From positions 26,956,350 through 27,020,349 of the forward strand of contig CM057234.1 in the NCBI GenBank assembly GCA_029891385.1: a DNA stretch of 64,000 bases, given 5' to 3'. Position numbers and translations under genes: made by a program. The stretch's first letter is position 1. Each line of letters starts with the position of its first letter. Shown piece after piece: positions 1 to 11,964 of the stretch. The DNA is from Erythroxylum novogranatense. Its lineage: Eukaryota; Streptophyta; Magnoliopsida; Malpighiales; Erythroxylaceae. Under the pieces are notes generated by a model, which saw nothing but the letters and a program-made list of their open reading frames with translations, had not been told where the DNA came from and did no database searches.

Positions 1-7
1 CATTAGG

Positions 8-20
8 TGGTATCAGAGCA
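8..20 (+). other. Primer-binding site (initiator Met tRNA)
   Basis: TGGTATCAGAGCA is complementary to the 3' end of plant initiator-Met tRNA, the usual primer for minus-strand DNA synthesis of plant LTR retrotransposons. It starts five bases after the LTR end, matching the arrangement in element II. Confidence 0.93.
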
Positions 21-94
21 TGGTTTGGCATCTTTTGAGAATAGTAACAATGTAGGTATAAATTTGACGGAACTGTTGAAACTGATCAGAATTC

Positions 95-1200
95 TTGTTT
101 TGTTCTAGGTCTTCTGCATTAGGTGATCAGGTTGAGCAGCCAGCTGACCAAGGATCAGTGGGAGCAAGTAGAGAGTCTTCTATGCCTCGTACTGAGGAAT
201 TGCCTCCTCGAGTTCCCGTGAGATGGGAGAGGAGGTATGACTTGCTGCGCAAGCAGGGGGCTGTCGATTTTTATGGCAGTACAGACCCCGCTGAGGCTGA
301 GGGGTGGCTGGAGAGGACGGAGAGAGTCTTCGACCAGATGGACTGCGAACCTGATGAGAGGTTCGATTATGCGGTGTCTCTACTGCAGGGCCCAGCATAC
401 AAGTGGTGGAAGATCGTGCAGCAAGCACCACCAGCCCCACAATGTATCAGCATGGGAGATTTTCTGAGGGCCTTCCGGGAGAACTACATGCCCAAGGACT
501 ATCTTGACATGAAGATGCAGGAGTTTCTAGAGCTGAAGCAAGGTAGGATGTCGGTGACAGAGTATGAGATGAGGTTCAATGAGCTGATGGACTATGCCAC
601 CGCCATGATCCCGACCGAGGTTGATAAGTCGGAGGTTCGAGAACGGTCTTAATACCTGTTCTGCACTCGTTAGCTCGGTCCGACATGGGTACCTTTATTG
701 AGTTGAGAGTCTGCTTCTTTGAGAGTGGAGCATTTGCCGAGGCAATGACAGTGAGATTGGGTCCCGGTAAACGGCCAAGTGATGATCGAGGCGACTCGGC
801 AGAGCTTTAGTAAGCGCCTTGAGCGGGACTTTCGTGTCTCCGGAGGTTCGAGACATCTGTTTATGGGCGTAGGGGAGATTCTGACAGATCGCATAGTAGT
901 GGCAGAGGTTCAGGCGATCCCTCCAGGTGTGCCCGCATTGTGAGAGGAGACACAGATGGGAGTGTTGGTGGCTTCTTTGGAGCCTGCTGAGATGCTGCCT
1001 CGACGGAGCACCAGGTTCGGGATTGCCCAACTACACTGGGAGTTCAGTCTGCTGGTAGTGGACGAGCTGGGAGTTCCACCATCTTGCAGTGAGTAGGGCA
1101 GTGGATCCGGATCCCATGAGAGGCCGGGGTCGAGGCCGGGGTAGAGCTGAGGGATCCTTTGTGAGGACTGAGGTTCGGGGCAGCCGACCACAGTCCCAGG
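95..1200 (+). pseudogene. Element I gag (capsid/nucleocapsid) remnant
   Basis: Codes for the structural Gag protein that packages the retrotransposon RNA. An open stretch of 185 codons (95-652) carries the plant Ty3 Gag core, with motifs such as AEGWLERTERVFDQMDC and YAVSLLQGPAYKWW that recur in element II (35601-35960). After 652 the frame is lost. Recognisable pieces of the downstream Gag and of the Arg/Gly-rich linker continue in other frames to about 1200. No clean CCHC zinc knuckle survives, unlike element II, so nucleic-acid binding is lost. The apparent start at 95 may not be the original one, because the similarity to other Gags begins near position 180. Broken by several frameshifts, so not functional. 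Confidence 0.8.
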
Positions 1201-3632
1201 CCAGAGTCTATGCCATGACGAGACAGGAGGCCCAGGATTCCCCTGATGTTGTAGCTGGTATACTTCTCATTTATGATATTGAGGCATTTGCTTTCTTTGG
1301 ATTCGGATCCACACATTCTTTATTACCTCATATGGCATGTAGATTGCATGGGATAGGGAGATGTTATCAGATGGGCTAGAGGTGAGTACACCTCTAGTAG
1401 TACTACCGCATTGGGAGAGGTGCATGTGGATGCTCGATCCAGATTGATCAAGCAGTGTTGAGGGCAGACCTTATAGTGTTGCCTCTGAGAGAGATTGATG
1501 TGATTCTGGGGATGGACTGGCTTACTGCCCACAGGGCTATCATGGACTGCTACACCAAGGAGGTTGTATTAGAGTCTCCTGGTCAGCCTAGAGCAGTGTT
1601 CAGAGGAGTTAGCCAGGCAGTGCCAGCTCGGATGATCTCTTTTCTGAGTGCCCTGAGGTTGATGCAGGGAGGCTGTGAGGCATATCTGGCTCATGTGGTT
1701 GACACCAGAGTTGAGCAGAGGCTTCAGGATATTCCCGTGGTTAGGGAATTTCCAGATGTGTTTCCTGATGAGTTACCGGGTTTGCCGCCGGATCGGGAGA
1801 CAGAGTTCACCATTGACCTCGCCTGTGCAGTCTGCTCCTATATCTATACCTCCATATAGGATGGCACCTATGGAACTGAGGGAGCTTAAGGCTCAGCTGC
1901 AGGAGTTATTGGAGAAGGGTTTTATCAGGCCTAGTGTCTCACCGTGGGGAGCTCCAGTTTTGTTTGTGAAGAAAAAGGATGGGACTTTGAGGCTATGCAT
2001 TGATTACAGGCAGTTGAATCGGGTGACAGTGAAGAATAAGTATCCACTGCCTAGGATTGATGACTTATTTGATCAGTTGCAGGGAGCTCAGGTGTTCACT
2101 AAGTTGGATCTCAGGTCAGGGTACTATCAGCTGAAGATAGCAGAGGCTGATGTGCCTAAGAGTGCATTCAGGAGCAGGTATGGGCATTTTGAATTTCTGT
2201 TGATGCCGTTTGGGTTGACTAATGCCCCGGCAGCTTTCATGGCCTTGATGAATAAGGTATTTCAGCCCTACCTGGATCAGTTTGTAATTGTTTTTATTGA
2301 TGACATTCTAGTGTATTCGAGGAACAGACAGGAGCATAGTGAGCATTTGAGGATTGTGTTGCAGACTATGAGGGAGAGACAGTTGTATGCCAAATTCAGT
2401 AAGTGTGAATTTTGGCTGGATCAGGTGATCTTTTTGGGGCACATAGTGACTGGAGAGGGTATACAGGTTGATCCTAGTAAGATTCAGGCAGTACTGCAGT
2501 GGGAGGCTCCTAGGAATGTGTCGGAGATTCGGAGTTTCCTCAGATTGGCTGGTTATTACCGGAGGTTTGTCGAGGGGTTTTCATTGATCTCAGCCCCTCT
2601 GACAAAGCTTCTGAGGAAGAATGTACCATTCCGATGGAGTGAGGAGTGCCAGAAGAGCTTTGAGGAGCTGAAACATCGGTTGACTACTGCACCGGTGTTG
2701 GCTATTCCATCTGGGACTGGAGGATTTGAGGTATCTGATGATGCATCGCATCGTGGATTGGGGTGTGTTTTGATGCAAAGACGGTAGAGTGATTGCCTAT
2801 GCCTCGAGACGTTGGAGAGCTCATGAGGTAAACTACCGGTCATGATTTGGAGTTAGCTGCAGCTTGTTTTTGCTCAAGATTTGGAGACATTATCAGATGG
2901 TGAGACATTCCAGATCTTTACTGATCATAAGAGTCTGAGGTATTTACTGAGCCAGAGAGAGTTGAATTTGAGACAGAGGAGATGGCTTGAGTTACTGAAG
3001 GACTATGATTGCACTATTGAATATCACCCTGGGGAAGCCAATGTAGTGGCGGATGCTCGAGTCGGAGGTCGACATCTGATCTGCTGAGATCAGATGCAGG
3101 CATTGAGGTTGCCTAATTTGATTCAGTTGAGAGCCTTGAATGTACAGTTGAATCTGGAGCAGGATGGAGTGTTATTAGCTACTTTGAAGTTGAGACCGAT
3201 GCTACTGGACAGGATCAGGAGAGTTCAGGACAAGGATCCTGTTATAGTGAGACTGATTGAGAAAGTAAAAGCTGATTCGAGTTCTGAGTTTGAGTTGAGA
3301 GATGAGACCTTATGGTTGGGACAGAGGCTCTGTGTACCTGATGTGGATAATTTGAGACGAGAGATATTGGAGGAGGCTCATATGGCCGCATATGCTATGC
3401 ATCCTGGTACTACCAAGATGTATAACACTCTTAAGCAACATTTCTAGTGGCCTGGCATGAAAAAGCAGGTAGCGGAGTATGTTTCGAGATGTATGACGTG
3501 CTAGCAGGTTAAGGCTGAGCACCAAGCTCTAGTAGGGAAGCTTCATTCGTTGCCTATTCCGGAGTAGAAATGGGAACGAATTACCATGGATTTCATAATG
3601 GGATTGCCTAGGACGCCGAGGTAGCATGATGC
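1201..3632 (+). pseudogene. Element I pol remnant (protease, RT, RNase H, start of integrase)
   Basis: Encodes the retrotransposon polyprotein. The protease region near 1285-1335 reads FGFGSTHS where related elements have an Asp-Ser-Gly active site, so the catalytic Asp is lost. The reverse transcriptase is the best preserved part (1675-2787): it has the [14 protein letters not shown] and [11 protein letters not shown] blocks and the [10 protein letters not shown] catalytic motif near 2290-2325. RNase H pieces lie at 2700-3090 ([10 protein letters not shown]) in more than one frame. The integrase zinc-binding region (3300-3540) is interrupted by TAG codons at 3445, 3502, 3565 and 3622. At each of these, element II has TGG or CAG. 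Homology to integrase ends at 3632 at a deletion junction. Confidence 0.88.
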
Positions 3633-6600
3633 ATACATGACATTCCCGGTTTTCGTACCTAAAATAATTTTATTGGGATTAACGTAATTTTTGGATTTGG
3701 TAAATTATTTTGAGTGCGCCATAAATTGTTTTCTAATTTAAGGGATTTTCAGGAATTTTTCTGGATTTTTTTGGAGAAAATTTCCAGACCGAAAAAATCG
3801 CCAAGTGGCGAACCGGTCGATTTTCGATAACGAAAATTTCTATCCAATGGCACTGCATTATTGGGTATATTATTTTGGGATTTAAATTGGGGCCATTGGA
3901 GTTGATTTGGGTTAAATTTTTTTATTAGGCTTAATTGATTAAAGTTTATTAGGTAAATCACTTTGACTTTTCTTCTCCTTGTTGGACAAATCCCATCTTG
4001 TCACCATTTCCCTTCATTTAATGCCTATTTATTACTTGTCTTGGTATGCTCCCTCGGTGATTGTCTTAAGAGAAGAATGAAAAAACTCTTTAATTGCTAA
4101 AAAACTCCTCCTTCATCCGAAACCTCAACCTTCTTCCATTCCTTTGTTGGTCTTGCTTATATATATATATGTTCTTGTCTTTTTGCTTGCTTCTACTCAC
4201 ACACAAACCAACTTAAGTCTCCTACCTTCTTTTCATGATGATAGGCATGCATGGTGTTAGAGAAGTAGAGAAAGTATAATAGTGGAGAGTTTTAAAGATT
4301 TGGAGAATTAAGAGCTTGTAACTTGTTTTAGGTAAGAATTGATGTTTGTTTTTATCCTTTTGATAGATAGAAATATTCATGGAGATCATTTATGCATTTA
4401 TTTGATCATAAGAGTGGTAGGTTTGAATGGATTTAATGCATGCTTGTGTGAGGGAAGTGGATAGAGTAGTTAAAGAATGTGAAAGTAATGTTGTTAATGA
4501 TGTTTATGATGTTTAATGAATGGAAATAAAGTATGGAAGTTGTGTAAGTGGTTGCTGCCACTTATGCTCTATTCTATAAGTATATGTTGTGATGAATTTG
4601 TGGTTGAATTAGATGTGTCAATGGATGCTTGGTGATGTGTTATTGATATTAGAAGTGATAGGAGTTAGGTTGAAGTTGAAAGCTGGAAAATGCATTTTGA
4701 CCCTATTGCAATGTTTTGATCATAACTAATTGTGTAGGTGCGCAAATGAGGTGAGGTTTGTGCCCAATTAAACTTTGGGATGTTGGCTACATTTTTTTGT
4801 GAAATAGGTGTTGACCAATTTTAGCTTCAAGAGGTTACAATATGGCTTGGAAAGTTACTGCTATTGACTAGAATGAATAGTACCCGAAACCATAACCTAG
4901 AGTTTTGCTAATTTTTCTAAATTAATTGAGAAGGAATTAGAACAAAGGGACTGAATGAAAGTTGAAGCCTATTAAGTTATCTTTCTAATTCCACTGATTT
5001 TGCAAGTTTTAGATATGTATAGTAGGAGTTATGGACTGATGACTATTGACTGTTTTCATGCATTGAATGAAACCTAGCTGGATTGGAGGATTTTCTGTAC
5101 ATTCTGATTTGGAGGAATTTTAGTAATTTTTGTGACTTGAATTGGTTCTAGGGATCTACTGAAGAGTTATAAATGACACATTTATCTTGAAAATGATATA
5201 TGACATGTAATTTTTTGTTGTCAGATTTGAGAGAAATGAATTTGCAAAAACTGAAGCTGCATTAGGTTGTGAATTGCTGATCATGGCAGATACTTGCATA
5301 ACAGTTTTGAAATTGTTAGAGATCGAATTGGATGTTGAGTTCTTCATGAAAATTGAAGTTTGAGATCTTATCTTTTCAGGGATGTAAGGTAGTGAATTTT
5401 GTGACATTTTTGCTAAGAGATATACTGTTGTGAAATGTGATGTTCCGATTGGGAAAATTCTGAGGGCTGATTCTTTGGTGAATTGTTTGACATAGTTAGC
5501 AAGTGAATCTGATTTTGGGTTGTTCATGAAAGTTGTATATAACATTGTGATCTTACTGCCTTATTTATTGTGTAATTGTTGACTGAATAATCAGAAGGTT
5601 AATGAATTTGCAATGTACTGCACTGTTTTGATAGGTTTTGAGTAGGCAGTGGCTTTGACTGAATTTTTGACACCCTTATGGGTAAAATTGCTTATTGGGG
5701 TCTTCATGAAACTTGTAGAGGGTTTCATTATCTTTCCAACAAGGTATAGTTTGCATTTTTCTGAAATGTGTAGAAAGAGATATGATAGATTGAATTTCGG
5801 TTGGAAAACAGGAAAAAGAGAAGGAAATAAGGGCTATATAAATATATTGATTGTTGAATTTTGGTTTCTTTCGTGAATAACTTTTCCGTCCGTCGTCCGA
5901 TTTACCTGATTCTTGAGGCATCGGATTCAGTGAATATTTAATTTCATTTTCTGAGAGATTCGGGATTTTTGGACGGGAAATTGATGTAGGTCCGGGTAAA
6001 GGTCTGTTTAATCACTGTTTTGTTTAATTGGAGACCTATAGAGGTCCGAATTGCGCACCGTCAGTGCCAATAGGTTTCTAATTTTTAGACGGATTTTTAT
6101 GATGGTAAAAAATGGGATTAGGGCTGGGAATTCATGAACATGCATATTTCACCTACATGTGCATCAGTACTAGTTCGAATTAAATATTTAGTGACTCGTA
6201 CCTTCTGTGATTCTTATAGAGGCCCAAGTAGAGCGTCGTTCGACCGACGGGGCGGAAACTTCCCGGCATTAGCTCGGAAGTAATAGGTGAGTAACCTAGG
6301 TGGTTACCTCAATCTACGTGTTTATCGTGACTTATTCGCTTACGGGATTACTTGGATTACGTAATATTGATCGTAAATTATCGCTCATCGGGAATTCTAG
6401 ATCGTTATGTAATCGTTCAATTGAACATGTGCACTCATGCACAGATGCATAAACCGATAAAGAATAAATGTGAACCGAAGTCGCCATCGATATCGACATC
6501 GCGAGCCTAGAGCTCGAAGGAGATAATTCTCCTACGCGCTTCATCGACCATCTTGAACACCGCTAAAGCACTTTGCAAACAATCTTGTAATAAATCGGAA

Positions 6601-7251
6601 AAGAGTCACATGTGCATTGCATATCGGACTGAATAATTAACATGGTACCGATCAGACATCGTAATATGATCGTAATCGTTTCTGTTTACCGTGACTGTGT
6701 TGTATGCCTATTACTGTGATTGTATTAGCATTGTAATTGTATGATTACTGGATGCATACTGTATCATGCTTATGTGATGCATGAATTGGGAGAACCATCG
6801 ATGATGGTTTCTTATTGAGTTCGCAAACTCATCCAAAATTGCAATCTATTTTTCGTGCTTAAGTGTAGGCAGATAGCTCCTCAGACTCAGTAGAGCAGTA
6901 TCGTGGATTGGCGAGAGAGGCAATGGCTCAAAGGTCGGTCAGCTGGGCTTTCTTTTGGAGACTTATAGTTAGATCTGTTCTTTGTACATTACTGTATGGT
7001 ACGTAGTGTACGGTGTTTTGGAACATGTGTAGACTGAAAATACTGACAGTTTTTAAATTTCTAAATTTTGAGTGAATGAAATGAAATCCAGCTTTGGTTT
7101 TAAAAGTTGTCAATTTCTTCGTCTCGCTTTATGATTGTGATGCCATGAGGAGTTTAGTGGTAGTTGTCAGTAGTGGTCTCTTATCGTAGGATATGTACCG
7201 GAATGACCTACAGGCGTTCCGGCGAGTACTCTATGGTAAGGGGGCGCTACA
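3629..7251 (+). repeat. Element I 3' LTR, 5'-truncated
   Basis: AT-rich sequence homologous to solo LTRs S1 and S2 and to the element II LTRs. Shared landmarks are CATGACATTCCCGG near 3638 (at about 150 bp into S2), a GTGAGTAACC block at 6287, the hairpin AACCATCGATGATGGTT at 6793-6809 and the terminal GGGCGCTACA at 7242-7251. The first 150 bp or so are missing through the internal deletion. A run of TATATA at 4155-4172 is the likeliest core promoter. Several degenerate copies of the module with TTCATGAAAnTTGTA lie at 5330-5760. No open frame in it looks real. Confidence 0.85.
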
Positions 7252-8420
7252 TCGGCGATCATTGTAGCAGGGGAATAGCACCATGGCCTGCCAACAGTAG
7301 AGAAGCATCGTCGTCAGTCAGTAACAAGCACTTCAACCATCAGATTTTACATATTGTGTTATTAGTAGTCTTTGATAAAATTTGGAACTTTGGTCAGATA
7401 AAATAACAATAACTTCTTCGATTCTTCAATTCCTTCATTCCTATAAACTATGTAATGCTTTTATCTGTATATATAATAACTATATGTTATAAAGTTTAGT
7501 GAAGTTTACTACTCTGCATTTTATGTTTGTGGTGTTCTGTCTATTTGATTCTTTCTGTTATGTTCATTTTTTATGTGTGCTTTGCATTTTCAACGTCTCA
7601 TTTGAAAGTTTGCGATTTCCTTATTATTCAGCAATCTTATTCTTAGTGCAGTAAGTGTTGCTTATGATAAGGTAAAACTTGATACATGTTAAATAAAATC
7701 TAGTGAAATTCATTACCAAAAAATGAAAATGTCGCACTCTATTGATATCAAAATGTTTCTTCTTTTTCTTTGTTCCTTTTAATCGTAATCCCTCTTTAAG
7801 TTGTTTTCTATACAACACATGCTAATTATCTCTTCAAGTAGGAGAAACAATAATATGTTCCACTAACTTCTTGGAGCAATCTGTCAACATAAAATATGCA
7901 ACCATAACAATACTTAAAAAACAAAATAATAGAATGGTATTCAGTACAAAACCTCTCATAAACATCCAACCAGCAAATATAACTATTACAAGAAGAGTAA
8001 TAGACAAATAGACTTATTCCAACAGTGTTGCCAAGAATTCATTCAGAATCCTTATACAAGCACTATGTCAATCCTCTAGTTTCGAGAAAGAGTTGGAAAG
8101 GGTCAAGCTTCTCAAGATATAATAGTCTCCTCTGAATTGGTTTGTCTCCACTACATTTTTTTTTTTTTTGCACATTTCTTCTTATAACTGCAGAGCAATG
8201 GTTGCATTATTATAAGTTAAGAAACCAATCCAAGCAATAAATAGAACTATTACAAGAATAGTAATACAAAAATAACCTAAGATCTAAGGGTATAAATAAA
8301 AGGCACTATAAGCATTTAATAAAAAGACGCTAAATCCAATGGTAAAGCTGGAAACCTGCTAAGTTCAAGTTTATCCTCTTAGCTCCATAACACAGTTGGC
8401 CTGGACTTGGTGTCTGCCTT
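7252..8420. other. Unassigned intergenic sequence
   Basis: Sequence between element I and solo LTR S1. The first 90 bases (7252-7340) are less AT-rich and look exon-like on either strand, but I recognise no protein. A poly-T run sits at 8157-8170. No transposon terminal features or RNA gene were seen. This and 11970 onward are continuous once S1 is removed. Confidence 0.4.
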
Positions 8421-11400
8421 TGTAACATCCCATTACTAGAGGGAAGGGTAGGATGGTTAATGTGAGTGACTCATGAGAGTTAGGGATATATTCTACATGT
8501 TCATGCACAACTTGCTACATACTTATACTTGATTGTTGCACATGAAATAACTTGTACATGCATTCATGAATAATTCCGGGTATAATTGGATAGATTGGTG
8601 AATTTTCGAGAATTTTGAATGTTATTACATTGAAAATTTTATGGGTTAGTGACATCTTGATATTTTGAATTTTGGTGGAATTATTGTATTTGTATATGTT
8701 GGTGAAGTTATGGAGTATTGAGAAAGATATATTTATAGTAGGGAACAAGAAATAAAATTAAATGAAGATTTGGAGATAGTTGGGTTGTAAAGATGATTAT
8801 TGTATTGGAAAGAGGGGAACTAAATGGAGTTAGTTTCAAAAGAAACTAAGTTAGAGTTTAATCATTAAGAAAGTGACATGTGTCACTTAGACCTTGTACT
8901 CTAGCTAGGAGTAGGTCACTATTCCTTGAGAGTTGACGGGTTAAGTCTTGTCCAAGTCCCTTCTTTATTCTCATCTTTCTAAAACTTCTCTCTTTGAAAC
9001 ACAGAGTTTTCCATCAAAATATCTTCTAAGGGACTTCCGTGATCTTCCATTCTTTCACCAAACTTACTTTGCCACTTGTGTCATCTACTCTAAAGAAAAA
9101 CCAGAAGCTGATCATTTCACTCATGAAGTACGAAAAGGTGTGGAGTTTAGGGCTTGAAGATTTTGGAGTTTTTAGTAGGTAAGTGTTAGAGAAATCCCTT
9201 GCAATTTAGGATTTGTAAAATAAAGTTGTTAAATTACTGTCATCTGCATGGAAAATGTACTTTATGTTTTTGTTCATAATACTGGGTAGTTGGGGAGAAA
9301 TAAATTCTGTTATAGCGTTAAATTAGTTTTGAGAAAACTTTTCGTGTTTTGGTGACGTGAAGTGTTGAAAGTTAGAAAATCTGGAAAATTTCTCACTGAG
9401 TATGTTTCAGTATTTTAGCCATAACATTTTCTGTGGTTGTCCAAACAAGATGATTCTTAAATTGGAGTAAACTAAGAATATATGGCTACAATTCATATGA
9501 AGACATCGAATTTCAGTTCTGTCTCTAAGAGTCTCAAAAGTTGTCACGAAGTTGACAACTGGGTGCAGGATGTTGAGAGTTAAGAGAAAATTCGTGTTCC
9601 AACTTCAGGAGGAAATATGGACCTGATTTAGATAGATTCTGGCAAAGTTGCCTTCTGAAAGGTTGTAGATCTTTCTTTTATATTTCCAACAGTATAAAGT
9701 TTGTAAATTTTGGATATCGGAGTCAAAAGTTATGATTGTTATAAGTGGAGATGTTCTGGAGAAAAAGCAGACGATGGAAATGAGACGATAGAAAAGTAGA
9801 CGATGGAAATGAAACGATAGAAAAGCAGAAGATGGAAATGAGATCATAGAAAAGAAGACGATGGAAATGAGACGATAGAAAAGCAGACGATGGAAATGAG
9901 ACGATAGAAAAGCAGACGATGGAAATGAGACGATAGAAAAGCAGACGATGGAAATGAGATCATAGAAAAGGCATTTATGGAAATCGATTTATAGAAAAGC
10001 GTATTTATGGAAATGAGACGATAGAAAAGCAGACGATGGAAATGAGACGATAGAAAAGCAGACAATGGAAATGAAACGATAGAAAAGCAGACGATAGAAA
10101 GGAGACGATGGAACAACTAAGACGAAAGCAAGAACTGATTGGAGTCTTTTGGTCATAACTTTTTCTCTAGACCTCCAAATGACCTGATTTTTGAAGCATT
10201 GGATTCCTAACACATTTATTTTTCCCTCCACAAAAAGTTATGGTCTTTGGTATTAAATTGGAAACGATTGACTGAATCAAAGTAAGGGTACCGGTGGAAG
10301 GAGTATGAATTGGATATTTTGCTGAATGTATTTCAGTATTTTGATGATATCTTAGTCTATAGGATTCCAATTGAGGTGATCCTTGAATTTTAGTAAACTA
10401 GAGTAATAGGGATACAAATTATATGAAGGAGCTGAATCTTGATACGGTCTTTAAGGTGTTCAAATTTTGGATGGAAGTTGGATGTAATACACTATTTGGG
10501 GAGAGGAACAGTCCGAAAATGTTTGAGATACATATTTGAAACTACTGAACCAAATTGAGTGATTTTGGTGTTAATGGAAAGATAAAAGATAGAGGAACAC
10601 TTTTCTAAGAGAGAGAGTAGGCTCAAATTATGCAAGTTTTGCCTTCTCATTAAACATGAACAGTGGACCCGAGAGTTAGAGTTTGGAGAAAGATCTGAAA
10701 TGGTTCATAGGGCTATAAAATTGGATTCAAATGGTTTAGGGAGGTTTAAATCCCACAGAATGAGGCTAGTTAAGTGAGTTTTGATAGTTGAATGCCTTGT
10801 GATGAAATTGATGGATTGATAACCAGGATAGTCATGAATATGTATTAAACACTTATGATTGTTCAAATTATGATATATGTATATGTTATTTGTTATAGAG
10901 GAGCCTCTGGAACGTCAACCTCTAGACGTTGCTGGATCTTCCAGGAATTAGCTTCGGGAGAAACTTGTGAGTAACCTAGTTGGTTCCTCAACCTTTATGT
11001 GTTACATTTTATGCACTTATGCCATGTGGAATTACGGAAGGATTTGTGTGTTTGCTTTTGTTCGACTTCGGACCATAGGTGTCCGAGTAAATTGGAACTT
11101 GATATAGAAGTGTCAATTGTGGTACATGGCAATAATTTGATTTTAATGCATACGATACATGTGCATTCATGCATAAATGCATGATCAGATAATGACAGTT
11201 GTGATCGGAGCAGCCAACGTATTTCAGAGCTTTAAGCTCAACGCATCAGGGCCTTGAGTCCAACAAAATTTTAGAGCCACAGGCTCAACGTATCAGGGCT
11301 TCAAGCCCACCGTAAACAGGCGCACGGTCACAATAACGTAATAAAATGGAAAGTGTTACATGTGCATTCTGTATATATGAATGATAAATTGTGAACTGTG

Positions 11401-11964
11401 TGAGAGGTGAAATGCCTTATATTGTGAAATGATGATGTATGCGATATTTTCGAATATGTTATTGCATGGTATTATGTGAAATTTTGTGAACTGTTTGTAT
11501 ATGCATAAGTTGGGTGGACCATCGATGATGGTTTCTTGCTGAGTTTGCAAACTCACCCAACATTGCAAATATTTTTCAGGACAGAGATAGTAGACTCCTA
11601 GCTCCAATTAGCGAGAGACTTTCCTGCCTTGTTAAGTGCATTGGCAAGAGAAGTATGGCTCACAGGTCGGTCAGCTAGGATGGTTTTTGAGGATGACTTA
11701 GTTAGTTGTGTATCAGTTTCCTTTTTGGAATATTGTAGTTAGACTTTGGCAAACTGATAGACTTGTACATTTATGATTTTTAAGAAATGAAATGAGAAAA
11801 GTATTTTGGTTTCAAAATTTAGTAATTTGGATATTATGGTTTTATTATCTTGATACCATGTGGATTATAGAAATGATCGTTCGTAGTGCACCCTCATCGT
11901 AGGTTATGTATCGGAATGACCTACAGGCGTCCCGGTGCGTACTCTACGGTAAGGGAGCGCTACA
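8421..11964 (+). mobile_element. Solo LTR S1 of a Tekay-like gypsy element, with target duplication
   Basis: A 3,544-bp LTR beginning TGTAACATCCC and ending GAGCGCTACA. It is flanked by a perfect 5-bp duplication GCCTT (8416-8420 and 11965-11969), and no internal region or second LTR is present, so it is a product of LTR-LTR recombination. It shares with the other LTRs the GTGAGTAACC block (10967), the ATGCATAAATGCATGATC block (about 11169), the hairpin ACCATCGATGATGGT (11518-11532) and the near-terminal block around GACCTACAGGCGTCCCGG. It differs from element I in carrying a minisatellite at 9770-10110. Orientation is from the LTR start motif and the shared block order. Confidence 0.92.
9770..10110 (+). 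repeat. 29-bp minisatellite inside solo LTR S1
   Basis: About twelve head-to-tail units, each made of two related halves, GACGATGGAAATGA (14) and GACGATAGAAAAGCA (15). Most units are near identical. The variants are single changes plus one block near 9960-10020 where GACGA is replaced by TTTAT-type sequence. The reverse strand is open across part of the array, but with a 29-bp period the frame shifts each unit, so the predicted FYRLISIV-type peptides are artefacts. Confidence 0.95.

Larger units (their letters stand above)
1..7251 (+). mobile_element. Element I: Ty3/gypsy retrotransposon (Tekay-like chromovirus), 3'-deleted
   Basis: The first two bases (ca) match the last two of the LTR end GCGCTACA seen in element II, and they are followed at once by a primer-binding site, so the 5' LTR lies just left of the window. 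A decayed gag-pol follows up to 3632. Sequence homologous to the integrase then stops abruptly, and from 3629 the sequence is LTR, ending at 7251 in GGGCGCTACA. The rest of integrase, the chromodomain and the first 150 bp or so of the 3' LTR are missing. The internal region is close to element II (32662-42849), but the LTR is longer and more like solo LTR S2. The 3' flank is TCGGC; its target-duplication partner would lie outside the window. Clade placement is inferred from protein style and LTR length. Confidence 0.88.

Noticed and set aside
9770..10110. CRISPR-like array
   Set aside because: Units are directly adjacent with no unique spacers, and the sequence is from a plant nuclear genome.
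9605..10231. Overlapping minus-strand open frames with repeated FYRLISIV peptides
   Set aside because: They come from the 29-bp minisatellite, whose period is not a multiple of three; no start context or homologue.
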